From Methylomagnum ishizawai (GTDB taxonomy: Bacteria; Pseudomonadota; Gammaproteobacteria; Methylococcales; Methylococcaceae), in the NCBI RefSeq assembly GCF_900155475.1, contig NZ_FXAM01000001.1:4412881-4476880 (forward strand): a stretch of 64,000 bases of DNA, in the 5' to 3' direction. Below, in pieces: positions 43,163 through 52,279 of this stretch (positions are counted from its first letter, which is position 1; every line of letters starts with the position of its first letter). Under the pieces are notes generated by a model that saw only the letters and a list, made by a program, of their open reading frames with translations, had not been told where the DNA came from and ran no database searches. Made by a program: the position numbers and the translations under genes.

Positions 43163-44311
43163 ATGCCGAATCCACCGCCTTTGAGCCTCTACATCCATCT
43201 GCCCTGGTGCGTCCGCAAATGCCCGTATTGCGACTTCAATTCGCACGCGGCGGCGGACTGGCCCGAACGCGCCTACATCGACGCGCTGTTGCTGGACCTG
43301 GAAGATGAACTGCCCGCCGTGGCGGGCCGCGCCGTGGCCACCATTTTCATCGGCGGCGGCACCCCAAGCCTGTTCAGCGCCGAAGGCATCGCCCGCTTGC
43401 TCGACGGCGTCCGCGAACGCACGGTCCTCGCCCCGGACGCCGAGATCACCTTGGAAGCCAATCCCGGCACGGCGGAAAGCGGCAAGTTCCGGGGTTTCCG
43501 GCAAGCGGGCGTGAACCGCCTCTCCCTCGGCATCCAAAGTTTCGACCCCAACCATCTGCGCGCGCTGGGTCGCATCCATGGCCGCGAAGAAGCCTTGGCG
43601 GCGGCGGAACTGGCGCGGACCGCCGGCTTCAGCAATTTCAACCTGGACCTGATGTTCGGCCTGCCGGATCAAACCGAAGCCGAAGCGCTGGCCGATATCC
43701 ACACCGCCACGGCGCTCGGCCCCACCCATCTGTCGTTCTACCAGCTCACCCTGGAGCCCAATACCGTATTCCACAAATACCCGCCGCGCCTGCCGGAAGA
43801 CGATGATATCTGGGCCATCCAACGCGCCTGCCAATCCGCGCTGGCCGGGCGCGGTTATCGGCAATACGAGGTCTCGGCCTATGCGCGGGAAGGGTGGCGC
43901 TGCCGACATAACCTGAATTACTGGCGCTTCGGCGATTACTTGGGGATAGGGGCCGGTGCCCACGGCAAGATCACCGACCCGGCGACCGGCGGCGTGACCC
44001 GCACCTGGAAGATCAAGCACCCCCAGCATTATCTGGATGCCGGCGGCCAGCCCGGCCTGCAAGGCGGGCGCGCAACGGTCGCGGCGGACGCCCTGCCCTT
44101 CGAGTTCCTGATGAACGCCCTGCGGCTCAAAGAAGGCTTCCCCGAAACCTTATTTTCCGAACGCACCGGATTGCCGCTCGACGCCCTGGCCCCGGAGCTA
44201 TGCCACTGCCTGGACGAAGGCTTGTTGGAACGGCAGGGCGACCATATCCGTTGCACCGACCTCGGTTTCAACTTCCTCGACAACATCTTGCAGCGGTTTT
44301 TACATGCCTAG
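43163..44311 (+). CDS. hemW: Heme chaperone / radical SAM protein HemW
   Basis: The 382-residue protein carries the radical-SAM motif C-x3-C-x2-C-x-F (Cys16, 20, 23; WCVRKCPYCDFNSH). The phenylalanine in place of the fourth cysteine distinguishes HemW from HemN. GGGTPSLFSAEGIARLL and GLPDQTEAEALADI follow. HemW binds heme and inserts it into respiratory proteins. The last 8 bases overlap the DUF58 gene. Confidence 0.92.
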   Translation: MPNPPPLSLYIHLPWCVRKCPYCDFNSHAAADWPERAYIDALLLDLEDELPAVAGRAVATIFIGGGTPSLFSAEGIARLLDGVRERTVLAPDAEITLEANPGTAESGKFRGFRQAGVNRLSLGIQSFDPNHLRALGRIHGREEALAAAELARTAGFSNFNLDLMFGLPDQTEAEALADIHTATALGPTHLSFYQLTLEPNTVFHKYPPRLPEDDDIWAIQRACQSALAGRGYRQYEVSAYAREGWRCRHNLNYWRFGDYLGIGAGAHGKITDPATGGVTRTWKIKHPQHYLDAGGQPGLQGGRATVAADALPFEFLMNALRLKEGFPETLFSERTGLPLDALAPELCHCLDEGLLERQGDHIRCTDLGFNFLDNILQRFLHA

Positions 44312-45218
44312 CGCCCCGCTCCCCGCCGCCATCCGCCCCGGCCTCGACGAATTGATCCGCCTGAGCCAACCCGCCGCCGGGCTGCGCTTGGCCAGCGCCA
44401 CCGTCCGCGCCTTGCAGAGCGGCCAATACCTGACCGCGTTCAAGGGCCGCGGCATGGAATTCGACGAAACCCGTCCCTACGCCCAAGGCGACGATGTGCG
44501 CCAACTGGACTGGAAAGTCACCGCCCGCACCGGCAAGCCGCATACCAAGCTATTCCGCGAGGAGCGGGAACGCCCGGTATTCCTGTCGGTGGATTACCGC
44601 GCCGCGATGTTCTTCGCCACGCGAGGCATGTTCAAATCGGCCATGGCGGCGCGTTTGGCGGCGCTGATCGCCTGGAGCGCCCGCGCCCATGGCGACCGCG
44701 TGGGCGGGCAAATCTTTTCCGAAGCGGGCCGGGTCGAATTCAAACCGGACCATGGCCACCGCGCCGTGCTGCGCCTGCTCAAAGCCCTGGTGGACCCAGC
44801 CGATCCCGCCGCCGGAGACACCGCGGAAACGGCCTTGGAAGACGCCTTGTCGCGCCTGCCGCGCCATGCCCGGCCCGGCAGCCTGGTGTTCGTGTTCAGC
44901 GATTTCCGCCATCTCAACGCCCAGGGCGAGGCCGCGCTCAGCCGTTTGGCCCGGCATTGCGATGGCGTGCTGGTGATGATATCCGATCCGCTGGAACAGG
45001 CGCTGCCCTTGGGGCGGCACCGCTACGCCATGGCGGGACGGGAGTTGCTGGTCGATGCCAACCGCGACACCGCCGCCGAACACGAACGGCGCTTCCTGGA
45101 ACGCCAGCAGCGGGTGCGGTCGCTGGCCCTGGGCCACGGGCTGCGCTTCGTGGCCTGCCGCACCCTCGACGATCCCCTGCTGATCCTGCAACAAGGCATT
45201 CGACGCCACCCTAATTGA
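44304..45218 (+). CDS. DUF58 domain protein (Bat-type operon)
   Basis: The 304-residue protein has the DUF58 signature GRGMEFDETRPYAQGDDVRQLDWKVTAR (quoted in two parts: GMEFDETRPYAQGDD and RQLDWKVTAR). A von Willebrand A-like fold follows, with FLSVDYRAAMFFATRG and SLVFVFSDFRHLN. In MoxR-linked operons DUF58 proteins act with a MoxR AAA+ ATPase and VWA proteins to mature metalloenzymes or membrane complexes. No MoxR gene is adjacent. It overlaps hemW by 8 bases and is followed 3 bases later by the DUF4381 gene. Confidence 0.85.
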   Translation: MPSAPLPAAIRPGLDELIRLSQPAAGLRLASATVRALQSGQYLTAFKGRGMEFDETRPYAQGDDVRQLDWKVTARTGKPHTKLFREERERPVFLSVDYRAAMFFATRGMFKSAMAARLAALIAWSARAHGDRVGGQIFSEAGRVEFKPDHGHRAVLRLLKALVDPADPAAGDTAETALEDALSRLPRHARPGSLVFVFSDFRHLNAQGEAALSRLARHCDGVLVMISDPLEQALPLGRHRYAMAGRELLVDANRDTAAEHERRFLERQQRVRSLALGHGLRFVACRTLDDPLLILQQGIRRHPN

Positions 45219-45221
45219 ACC

Positions 45222-45728
45222 ATGGAACCCCTGCCTTTACGCGATATACATCTCCCCGCCGCCATTGGTTGGTGGCCCCCGGCACCGGGCTGGTGGCTGG
45301 CGTTGCTAGCCGCCATCGGCCTCGTCGCGCTCTCGGTCTGGCTGGTGCTACGTTGGCGGCGGGTCACGCCGATCAAGCTGGCACGGCGAGAACTCGACGC
45401 CCTGGCGAACGCCCCGGAACTCGCCCCGGATGAAAAACTGCGCCGCCTCTCCATCCTCCTGCGCCGGACCGCCCTGAGCCTATATCCCCGCCAGCAGGTC
45501 GCGGGTTTGACCGGCGCGGCATGGCTGGACTGGCTGGATGCGACCCTGGGCGAACCCCGCTTCAGCCAAGGTCCGGGACGCTCATTGACGGAAGCGCCCT
45601 ACCGCCCACGGACCGGCACCGACATCGAGCCTTTGCTCGCCTTATCCCGCGATTGGCTGCGGGCGCTCGCCAAAACCAAAGCCGCCCATCGTGCCCTCGC
45701 CCCCGTCCGCAAGACTCCCCGCCCATGA
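45222..45728 (+). CDS. DUF4381 domain membrane protein
   Basis: The 168-residue protein opens LPLRDIHLPAAIGWWPPAPGWW, the hallmark of DUF4381, then has one membrane helix (WLALLAAIGLVALSVWLVL), a cytoplasmic helical segment (LRRLSILLRRTALSLYPRQQVAGL) and a basic tail. It always appears between DUF58 and BatA-type VWA genes, as here, and has no known activity. It overlaps the VWA gene by 4 bases. Confidence 0.85.
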   Translation: MEPLPLRDIHLPAAIGWWPPAPGWWLALLAAIGLVALSVWLVLRWRRVTPIKLARRELDALANAPELAPDEKLRRLSILLRRTALSLYPRQQVAGLTGAAWLDWLDATLGEPRFSQGPGRSLTEAPYRPRTGTDIEPLLALSRDWLRALAKTKAAHRALAPVRKTPRP

Positions 45729-46714
45729 TCGATTTCGCTTGGTTCTGGATGCTGCTCGCCCTGCCCTTGCCCTGGCTGGTCTATAGGCTGCTGCCCCCGG
45801 TGGAGGACGCGGCGGGCGCGGCTTTGCGGACACCATTCCTCGATGAATTGGATGGCTTGCCCAACGCGCAGCGCAACACGGGTACGCCCACCGCCCGGCT
45901 CTGGATGGCGGCGCTGGCATGGGCCCTTCTGGTGGTCGCCGCGGCGCGGCCCGTGTGGTTGGGCGACCCTATCGAGCAAGCGGTGAGCGGACGGGATTTG
46001 CTGCTGGCGGTGGACCTGTCCGGCAGCATGGAAATGCAGGATTTCGTATTGGAAGGCAAGCCGGTGGACCGGCTGACCGCGACCCAGGCGGTGGCGGGCC
46101 AATTCATCGAACGGCGGGTGGGCGACCGGCTGGGGTTGATCCTATTCGGCGAGCGGGCTTATTTGCAAGCGCCGCTGACCTTCGACCGCAAGACGGTGGA
46201 AACCCTGCTGGACGAAGCCGCCATCGGCCTCGCGGGCGATAAGACCGCCATCGGCGACGCCATCGGCCTCGCGGTCAAGCGCCTGCGGGACAATCCAGCC
46301 GGGCAAAGGGTGTTGATCCTGCTCAGCGACGGGGCCAACACCGCCGGGACGGTCGCGCCCTTGCAAGCCGCCGATCTGGCCGCCAGGGCCGGGCTGAAGA
46401 TATACACCATCGGTATCGGGGCCGACGAAATGGTGCTGCGGGACCCCTTCTTCGGCAGCCGACGGGTAAATCCCTCCAAGGATTTGGACGAACCCACCAT
46501 GCGTGGCATCGCCGAGAAAACCGGTGGACGCTATTTCCGGGCGCGGGATATGGCGGAGTTCGAGGAGATTTATCGGCTGCTGGACCAATTGGAACCCGTG
46601 GAGCGGGATAAGCGTTATTACCGGCCCCACACCGAATTATATCCTTGGCCTTTGGGGGTGGCTTTGCTGGTGGCCACCGGCTTGGGGATATGGATGAACC
46701 GGGGACAGCCTTAA
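45725..46714 (+). CDS. BatA-type von Willebrand factor A membrane protein
   Basis: The 329-residue protein has two N-terminal membrane helices (FAWFWMLLALPLPWLVYRLL and ALAWALLVVAAARPVWL), a VWA domain with intact MIDAS (LLAVDLSGSMEMQDF, DKTAIGDAIGLA, ILLSDGANTAG), and a C-terminal membrane helix (WPLGVALLVATGLGIWM). BatA proteins anchor MoxR-dependent assembly machinery. BatB and BatD, which normally follow, are absent; the next gene is convergent. Start ATG 45725 overlaps the DUF4381 stop. Confidence 0.88.
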   Translation: MIDFAWFWMLLALPLPWLVYRLLPPVEDAAGAALRTPFLDELDGLPNAQRNTGTPTARLWMAALAWALLVVAAARPVWLGDPIEQAVSGRDLLLAVDLSGSMEMQDFVLEGKPVDRLTATQAVAGQFIERRVGDRLGLILFGERAYLQAPLTFDRKTVETLLDEAAIGLAGDKTAIGDAIGLAVKRLRDNPAGQRVLILLSDGANTAGTVAPLQAADLAARAGLKIYTIGIGADEMVLRDPFFGSRRVNPSKDLDEPTMRGIAEKTGGRYFRARDMAEFEEIYRLLDQLEPVERDKRYYRPHTELYPWPLGVALLVATGLGIWMNRGQP

Positions 46715-46719
46715 GGACA

Positions 46720-47277
46720 CTAGAAAACCAGGAAATCCGTCATCAAGGCCACCGGCCGACCGGCCCGGTCGAGCCCGAAGAACGAGGGATAGAGCCCATC
46801 GCCCCAGCCGCTGGAAAAGCAAGCGATATTGCAGGGGGAATCTGCATCAGGCGTGAAAACCAGCCACGACTCCATCGCGCCGAGGAGTTCGTCGAAATAG
46901 CTAGGATCAATATCCATTCTGGACGACAAAGACCGGCCCGCTTCCACATCCATGAAGCAGCCCGTCCCGGTATCCACCCCGTAGCCGAAATAGCCGTCCT
47001 CCCCCAGTGTCGCCACATCTTGCCCGGCGGCCACCGCCATTTCCCAGCGCTCGATATGCCCATCGGCTTGGAACACCAGCCGGGCGAACGCGACCCGTTC
47101 GTCGCCGTCGGAGAGCCGCGCGATGGCCAATTGGACCGGGTAGTTACCCGGCGGCACCGCGCGGGTGAACGCCGGGGGCGCGGGATCGACGAACGGGTCC
47201 GACGCGGCGACCCAACCGGAAGTCACCGTCAACAATCCGATATCGACGACCTCGAAACCGTATTCCTCGCTCGCCAT
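46720..47277 (-). CDS. DUF4241 family protein
   Basis: The 185-residue protein shows the DUF4241 features VPPGNYPVQLAIARLSDGDERVAF, FGYGVDTGTGCFMD and a C-terminal GWGDGLYPSFFGLDRAGRPVALMTDFLVF (quoted in parts elsewhere). The function of the family is unknown; some members occur near toxin-immunity loci. GGTGAG lies 5 bases upstream of the chosen ATG. In a different frame, an ATG at 47341 opens MSYQLSDSQVGAAFAGRLVS and runs over this start, so a short upstream gene or a longer frameshifted protein is possible. It is convergent with the VWA gene, 5 bases apart. Confidence 0.75.
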   Translation of the reverse strand: MASEEYGFEVVDIGLLTVTSGWVAASDPFVDPAPPAFTRAVPPGNYPVQLAIARLSDGDERVAFARLVFQADGHIERWEMAVAAGQDVATLGEDGYFGYGVDTGTGCFMDVEAGRSLSSRMDIDPSYFDELLGAMESWLVFTPDADSPCNIACFSSGWGDGLYPSFFGLDRAGRPVALMTDFLVF

Positions 47278-47367
47278 CGACGCTCACCAGACGCCCCGCG
47301 AACGCCGCGCCGACCTGGGAATCCGATAATTGGTAGCTCATAAACCCACGCCCCGTTGAACCACCGC

Positions 47368-48132
47368 CTACGTCACATAGAAACTCGCCGCCAAGGTTTC
47401 CACCACCAAGGACCAGCCATCCACCAACACGAACAGCATCAGCTTGAACGGCAGCGAGATCACCATGGGCGAGAGCATCATCATGCCCATGGACATCAAC
47501 ACCGTCGCCACCACCAGATCGATGATGAGGAAGGGCAGGAACAACAGGAACCCGATCTGGAAGGCGGTCTTCAACTCGCTGATCATGAAGGCCGGGATCA
47601 ACAGCGAGAACGGGGTTTCCTCCGGGGTGTCGATGGTCTTGCCGGACACGCGGACGAACATTTCGAGGTCGGTTTCCCGCGTCTGCCGCAGCATGAATTG
47701 GCGGAACGGCACCCCGGCCCGTTCCACCGCCTGCTCGGGCGTGATCTTCTCTTGGATATAAGGCTGGTAGGCTTGGTCGTGGACCTGCTCGAACACCGGC
47801 AACATGGTGAACAGCGTCAGGAACAGCGAAATCCCCAGCAGGACTTGGTTGCTCGGGGTCTGACCGGTGCCCAGGGCTTGGCGCAGGATCGCCAGCACCA
47901 CCATGATGCGGGTGAACGAGGTCATCCCCAGCAGCAAGGACGGCAACAGGCTCAAAGCCGTCATCAGCACCAGGATTTGCAGGCTGACCGTGTAGGATTG
48001 CCCGCCCGCGGGGTTATTGGTCACGGTCACGGCGTCGATGCCGGGCGCGGCCTGCGCGGCGGCGACGAATAACACCCCCCAGGCCAGCAGCACACCCGCG
48101 CCGAATCCCCGGAGCGGATGCCGCGCTTTCAA
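47368..48132 (-). CDS. fliP: Flagellar biosynthesis protein FliP (export gate)
   Basis: The 254-residue inner-membrane protein is part of the FliPQR core of the flagellar type III export gate. A cleavable N-terminal segment (residues 1-23, [18 protein letters not shown]) precedes [44 protein letters not shown], and the conserved [11 protein letters not shown] and [22 protein letters not shown]-type blocks (split here). The TTG start overlaps the fliO stop (TTGA). fliQ and fliR, which usually follow directly, are absent. Confidence 0.92.
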   Translation of the reverse strand: MKARHPLRGFGAGVLLAWGVLFVAAAQAAPGIDAVTVTNNPAGGQSYTVSLQILVLMTALSLLPSLLLGMTSFTRIMVVLAILRQALGTGQTPSNQVLLGISLFLTLFTMLPVFEQVHDQAYQPYIQEKITPEQAVERAGVPFRQFMLRQTRETDLEMFVRVSGKTIDTPEETPFSLLIPAFMISELKTAFQIGFLLFLPFLIIDLVVATVLMSMGMMMLSPMVISLPFKLMLFVLVDGWSLVVETLAASFYVT

Positions 48133-48548
48133 GGCCGCTTCCGGTTCAACAATTCCGCCAGCCGCTGGGCGAACAGGCCCGCGGTTTCCGGCGGTGGCGG
48201 GGCCGCCTCGACCGGGATCGAGTCGTTCCCTTCCAGCACGCACAGGGTTTCCACCCGGCCCGGCGCGACGCCCAACACCAATTGCTTGCCGCCCGCCTGC
48301 AACAACACCGCCCGTTCCCGCGCCCCCAGCGACACCGCCGCCAGCACCCGGAACTGCCCCGGTGCCAGCCGCGAAAAACTCCCCAAGCGCCGCAGCAGCC
48401 AAGCGCCGAGGAAAATCAATCCCAGCACCAGCACCAAGGCAGACAGCCATTGCCCGAGATTCACGGCGGGCACGGCGGGAGGGATCGGGGTTTCGGCCCA
48501 TACCGCCAGCGGCCACAGCGTCCAGCCCACTGCCGCCCGTCTTTTCAT
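48129..48548 (-). CDS. fliO: Flagellar biosynthesis protein FliO
   Basis: The 139-residue membrane protein has a signal-like start, one helix ([23 protein letters not shown]) and the FliO cytoplasmic domain [37 protein letters not shown] (seen in two blocks). It helps FliP assemble. ATGA overlap with fliN. Confidence 0.9.
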   Translation of the reverse strand: MKRRAAVGWTLWPLAVWAETPIPPAVPAVNLGQWLSALVLVLGLIFLGAWLLRRLGSFSRLAPGQFRVLAAVSLGARERAVLLQAGGKQLVLGVAPGRVETLCVLEGNDSIPVEAAPPPPETAGLFAQRLAELLNRKRP

Positions 48549-49012
48549 CTCAGTTTCTTCACCCGTTCGGCGGGGCTGACCACGTCGGTCAGGCGGATGC
48601 CGAACTTGTCGTTCACCACCACCACTTCGCCATGGGCGATCAAGGTGCCGTTCACCATCACGTCCATGGGTTCGCCCGCCAGCCGGTCCAGTTCCACCAC
48701 CGAGCCTTGGGTCAGTTGCAGCAGGTTGCGGATATTGATGCGGGTGCGGCCTATCTCCATGGCGATGGTGACGGGCACGTCCAATAACACGTCGAGGTTG
48801 ACATCCTCGGACTTCGCCTCGACCGTGGGCGGCGGCACCAAGTCGTCGAACTCGGCCCGCATGGGTTGGGCGATCTTGGGGGCGCTCGCGATGCGGTCGG
48901 CCAAGGCCTGTTGTTCCTGCATCGCCGCCGCCCAATCGTCGGCGAAATTGTCGCCCGCCCCGTCGCCCGCACCTTCCAAGGGATCGTCCAATCCCAGATC
49001 GTTCTCGCTCAT
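48545..49012 (-). CDS. fliN: Flagellar motor switch protein FliN
   Basis: The 155-residue protein has an acidic N-terminal region ([20 protein letters not shown]) and a SpoA domain ([56 protein letters not shown]). With FliM and FliG it forms the rotor C-ring. It lies 39 bases after fliM. Confidence 0.94.
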   Translation of the reverse strand: MSENDLGLDDPLEGAGDGAGDNFADDWAAAMQEQQALADRIASAPKIAQPMRAEFDDLVPPPTVEAKSEDVNLDVLLDVPVTIAMEIGRTRINIRNLLQLTQGSVVELDRLAGEPMDVMVNGTLIAHGEVVVVNDKFGIRLTDVVSPAERVKKLR

Positions 49013-49051
49013 CGCTTGTTTTCCTCACCACCGGGCATGGCCCGGCACGCC

Positions 49052-50059
49052 CTAAATCAACACACCCCGGTCCGCCTCCGGCTGCCGGGCCACCTTCTCC
49101 AATATCTGCACCGCATAATAACCCTTGGAGACGCCCAGCTTGGCTCGGAACACCGGAATGTCCTCGATGATGACGGTGACGGTCTCGGGCAGTTCGACCG
49201 GGATCACATCGCCGGGCTTGAAGTGCAACAGGTCTTCCAGCACCAGTTCCTTTTCCACCAGGAGGCTGTGCATTTCGAGTTCGGCCCCCAGGATTTCCGC
49301 GTGCAGGGCCGAGCGCCAGCGCCCATCGACATCCTCGCCGCGGTCGCCCTGGATACCGGCGTCCAACAGCTCCCGGATCGGCTCGATCATGGAATACGGC
49401 ATGGTCATGTGCAAATCGCCGCCGCCGCCTTCCAGTTCGATATGGATGGTCGAGACCACCACCACCTCGGTCGGGCTGACGATATTGGCGAACTGCGGGT
49501 TGACCTCGGAACCCAGGTATTCGAAATCGATGGGCATGACCGGAGCCCAGGCTTCCTTCATGTCCTTGAAGATCAAATCCAGGATGATGCGGATGATCCG
49601 CATCTCGGTGGGGGTGAACTCGCGGCCCTCGATCTTGTTGTAGAACTGCCCGCTGCCGCCGAAGAAATTGTCCACGGCGGTGAACACCAAGGTCGGCTCG
49701 ATCACCAGCAAGGCCCGCCCGCGCAGGGGGTTCATGCGGACCACGTTGAGGTTGCTCGGCACGAACAGGCTGTGGACGTATTCCGAGAATTTCAGCACCT
49801 GCACCCCCGACACCGAAATCTCGGAGGAGCGCCGCAGCATATTGAACAAGCTGACCCGGAAATGGCGCACGAAGCGGTCGTTGACCATTTCCAGGGTCGG
49901 CATCCGGCCCCGGACGATACGGTCCTGGCTGGTGAAGTCGAAGGCCCGCACCTCGCCGCGGGTGTAGCCGGCATCCGACTCGGTCTTGATCTCGCCATCG
50001 TCCACGCCATGCAAGAGCGCGTCGATTTCTTCCTGGGTCAATAAATCATGGACGGCCAT
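49052..50059 (-). CDS. fliM: Flagellar motor switch protein FliM
   Basis: The 335-residue C-ring protein has the N-terminal CheY-P-binding peptide LLTQEEIDALLHGVDDGE, a central CheC-like domain (RMPTLEMVNDRFVRHFRVSL, LFVPSNLNVVRMNPLRGRAL) and a C-terminal SpoA domain (GDVIPVELPETVTVIIEDIP). Length is standard. It starts 8 bases after the fliL stop. Confidence 0.95.
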   Translation of the reverse strand: MAVHDLLTQEEIDALLHGVDDGEIKTESDAGYTRGEVRAFDFTSQDRIVRGRMPTLEMVNDRFVRHFRVSLFNMLRRSSEISVSGVQVLKFSEYVHSLFVPSNLNVVRMNPLRGRALLVIEPTLVFTAVDNFFGGSGQFYNKIEGREFTPTEMRIIRIILDLIFKDMKEAWAPVMPIDFEYLGSEVNPQFANIVSPTEVVVVSTIHIELEGGGGDLHMTMPYSMIEPIRELLDAGIQGDRGEDVDGRWRSALHAEILGAELEMHSLLVEKELVLEDLLHFKPGDVIPVELPETVTVIIEDIPVFRAKLGVSKGYYAVQILEKVARQPEADRGVLI

Positions 50060-50067
50060 GGCGGGGG

Positions 50068-50697
50068 CTACTGCATGACGAAAGCGGTGAAATAGACCTC
50101 ATCGACGGCATCGCGCTTGCGGGCCTGCTTTTTGATGATGGCGTTGATTTCCTCCAACAGCTTGGCACGCAAGGCTTCCTTGCCCTCGGTGGTCTTGAGG
50201 GCGGCGGGGTCTTCGGCGCTCATCAGCATCAGGAGGTTGTTGCGGATCATGGGCGAATGCTTCTTCACCGCCTCGACCACACTGGCATCGTCGGTCGCGA
50301 TGCTGAGGCTGACTTGCAGCACGCGGGCGTCCGGGCTGCCCTGGAAGTTGACCACGAAGGCCGGTTCCAAGTCCTGGTAGAGCGTCGGCGCTTCGTCGTG
50401 TTCGCCATGTTTGCCCTTTTTGTGCTTGCCATGATCTTCCTCTTCGCCCTCGTGTTCCGCCGCCTCGGCGGTTTCGGTCTTTTCCGCGCCGTGTTCGTCA
50501 TGTCCGGCCGCCGTGGCTTCCTGGCCCGCCGGGGCCGCGCCGTCCGCCGCCTTGGGCGGGAAGATGCCGAGGAAATACAAGGCCGCGAACACCGCGATCA
50601 AGGTGCCCAACACCGCGCCCAGCACGATGAAGGCGAGCTTCTTGACGGACGAGGTTTTGCGTTCCTCGCCCAGGTCCAGTTTGTCTTTTTCCGCCAT
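50068..50697 (-). CDS. fliL: Flagellar basal-body protein FliL with a His/Glu-rich linker
   Basis: The 209-residue inner-membrane protein has one helix (residues about 20-44, LAFIVLGAVLGTLIAVFAALY) and a periplasmic FliL domain (LEPAFVVNFQGSPDARVLQVSL, ending EVYFTAFVMQ). Between them, residues about 64-102 form a linker of His, Glu, Lys and Asp with seven histidines (for example EGEEEDHGKHKKGKHGEHDE). FliL surrounds the stator and supports torque. AAGGAA precedes the ATG. It heads the fliLMNOP transcript. Confidence 0.92.
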   Translation of the reverse strand: MAEKDKLDLGEERKTSSVKKLAFIVLGAVLGTLIAVFAALYFLGIFPPKAADGAAPAGQEATAAGHDEHGAEKTETAEAAEHEGEEEDHGKHKKGKHGEHDEAPTLYQDLEPAFVVNFQGSPDARVLQVSLSIATDDASVVEAVKKHSPMIRNNLLMLMSAEDPAALKTTEGKEALRAKLLEEINAIIKKQARKRDAVDEVYFTAFVMQ

Positions 50698-50987
50698 GGT
50701 GGATTCCTTGGAAGTTCGCCGGGGTGGGAGTCCACCCAGTGCCATAAAACATAGCCCCATTCACCGCAATTGGTAAGCGGCGGCGAGATTCCGGCGGGCC
50801 TGGGCGCACCGGGCCGCGCCAAAAACCGGACGCGCACCGCTCCGCCGGGCCGCCCGCCGGGAGCGCAGGTGGATTGTCAACACGCCGGGCCGGGATGCAG
50901 AATGGCGAGGGTTCCGCGCCCAAGGCCGCGGTGTCCATCCCTACAAGCATAATCCCCATCACCCAATTATCCCGGAGAGACTATTCC

Positions 50988-52202
50988 ATGGAGAACGCAA
51001 CCCATCACCGTGTCGTCGTGGTCGGCGGCGGTGCCGCCGGACTCGGCGTCGCCGCCCGTTTGCTACGCGCAGGCATCAAGGATGTCGCCATCGTCGAGCC
51101 TTCCGAAAACCATTATTACCAGCCGTTCTGGACCTTCGTCGGCGGCGGGGTCGTGAGCCGCGAGCAATCGGTACGGCCCATGGCGGGCCTGATCCCCAAG
51201 GGCGCGACCTGGATCAAGGACGCCGCCGCGAGCTTCGATCCCGCCAATAACAGCCTCGCCACCCAAGGCGGCAAAACCCTCAATTACGACTATCTGGTGG
51301 TCTGCCCCGGCTTGCAGATCGATTGGGGCAAGATCAAGGGCTTGCCCGAAGCCCTGGGCAAGAACGGCGTATGCAGCAACTACGGCTACGACCTCGCCCC
51401 CATCACCTGGGACAATATCAAGAATTTCCAGGGTGGCAACGCCGTGTTCACCTTTCCGCCGCCGCCCATCAAATGCGCGGGGGCCCCGCAGAAGATCATG
51501 TACCTGGCCGAGGATTATTTCCGCAAGCACGGGCTGCGCGACAAGACCCGCGTCCTGTATTACTGCGCCACGCCGACTCTCTTCAGCGTGCCCAAGTACG
51601 CCAACGCCCTGATGGAACAGGCCGTGGGACCGCGCGGCATCGAGACGTTCTTCAAGCACAACCTGGTGGAAATCCGCGCCGAATCCAAGGAAGCCGTGTT
51701 CCAGAACGCCGACTCTGGCGAAGAAGTCGTGCAGCCCTACGACATGATCCATGTGGTGCCGCCGATGAGTTCGCCCGATTTCATCAAGCAAAGCCCCTTG
51801 GCCAACGCGGGCGGCTGGGTGGACGTGGACAAGGCCAGCTTGCAGCACACCCGCTATCCCAATGTGTTCAGCCTGGGCGATGCCAGCAGCCTGCCGACCT
51901 CGAAGACCGCCGCCGCCATCCGCGCCCAAGCCCCGGTGCTGGAAGCCAACCTGCTCGCGGTCATCAACGGCGGGCAGCCGACCCTGGCCTATGACGGCTA
52001 TACCTCCTGCCCGCTGGTCACGGGTTATGGCAGGCTGATCCTGGCCGAATTCGACTACGATCTGAAGCCCAAGGAAACCTTCCCCTTCGACCAGAGCAAG
52101 GAACGCCTGAGCATGTATCTGCTCAAGCGCTACGCAATCCCGATGATCTACTGGGAAGGCTTGCTGAAAGGCTACCAGTGGCCGCGGCCCGGCATGTCCT
52201 GA
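50988..52202 (+). CDS. sqr: Sulfide:quinone oxidoreductase-like FAD protein
   Basis: The 404-residue flavoprotein has an FAD dinucleotide fold (RVVVVGGGAAGLGVAARLL), YDYLVVCPGLQIDWGKIKGL, FTFPPPPIKCAGAPQKIMY with Cys163, and a second nucleotide motif VFSLGDASSLPTSKTAAA. Candidate redox cysteines are Cys106, Cys129 and Cys163; Cys163 in IKCAGAP is the position conserved in SQR. A C-terminal amphipathic region (LSMYLLKRYAIPMIYWEGLLKGY) would dock it to the membrane. SQR oxidises sulfide to polysulfide and reduces quinone; type II NADH dehydrogenases and flavocytochrome c are relatives. GGAGAG precedes the ATG. Confidence 0.85.
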   Translation: MENATHHRVVVVGGGAAGLGVAARLLRAGIKDVAIVEPSENHYYQPFWTFVGGGVVSREQSVRPMAGLIPKGATWIKDAAASFDPANNSLATQGGKTLNYDYLVVCPGLQIDWGKIKGLPEALGKNGVCSNYGYDLAPITWDNIKNFQGGNAVFTFPPPPIKCAGAPQKIMYLAEDYFRKHGLRDKTRVLYYCATPTLFSVPKYANALMEQAVGPRGIETFFKHNLVEIRAESKEAVFQNADSGEEVVQPYDMIHVVPPMSSPDFIKQSPLANAGGWVDVDKASLQHTRYPNVFSLGDASSLPTSKTAAAIRAQAPVLEANLLAVINGGQPTLAYDGYTSCPLVTGYGRLILAEFDYDLKPKETFPFDQSKERLSMYLLKRYAIPMIYWEGLLKGYQWPRPGMS

Positions 52203-52279
52203 TGGCATTCTGGCGGCGGGCGGGCTGATCCCCCCCGGTGCCCGGTCCCGGCGGTGGCGTCCCGGTTCGACGGCCCAAA

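Noticed and set aside
50700-50780. Possible sigma-54 promoter upstream of fliL (TGGCACTGGGTGGACT on the minus strand)
   Set aside because: The -24 half matches, but there is no TTGC-like -12 at the right spacing.
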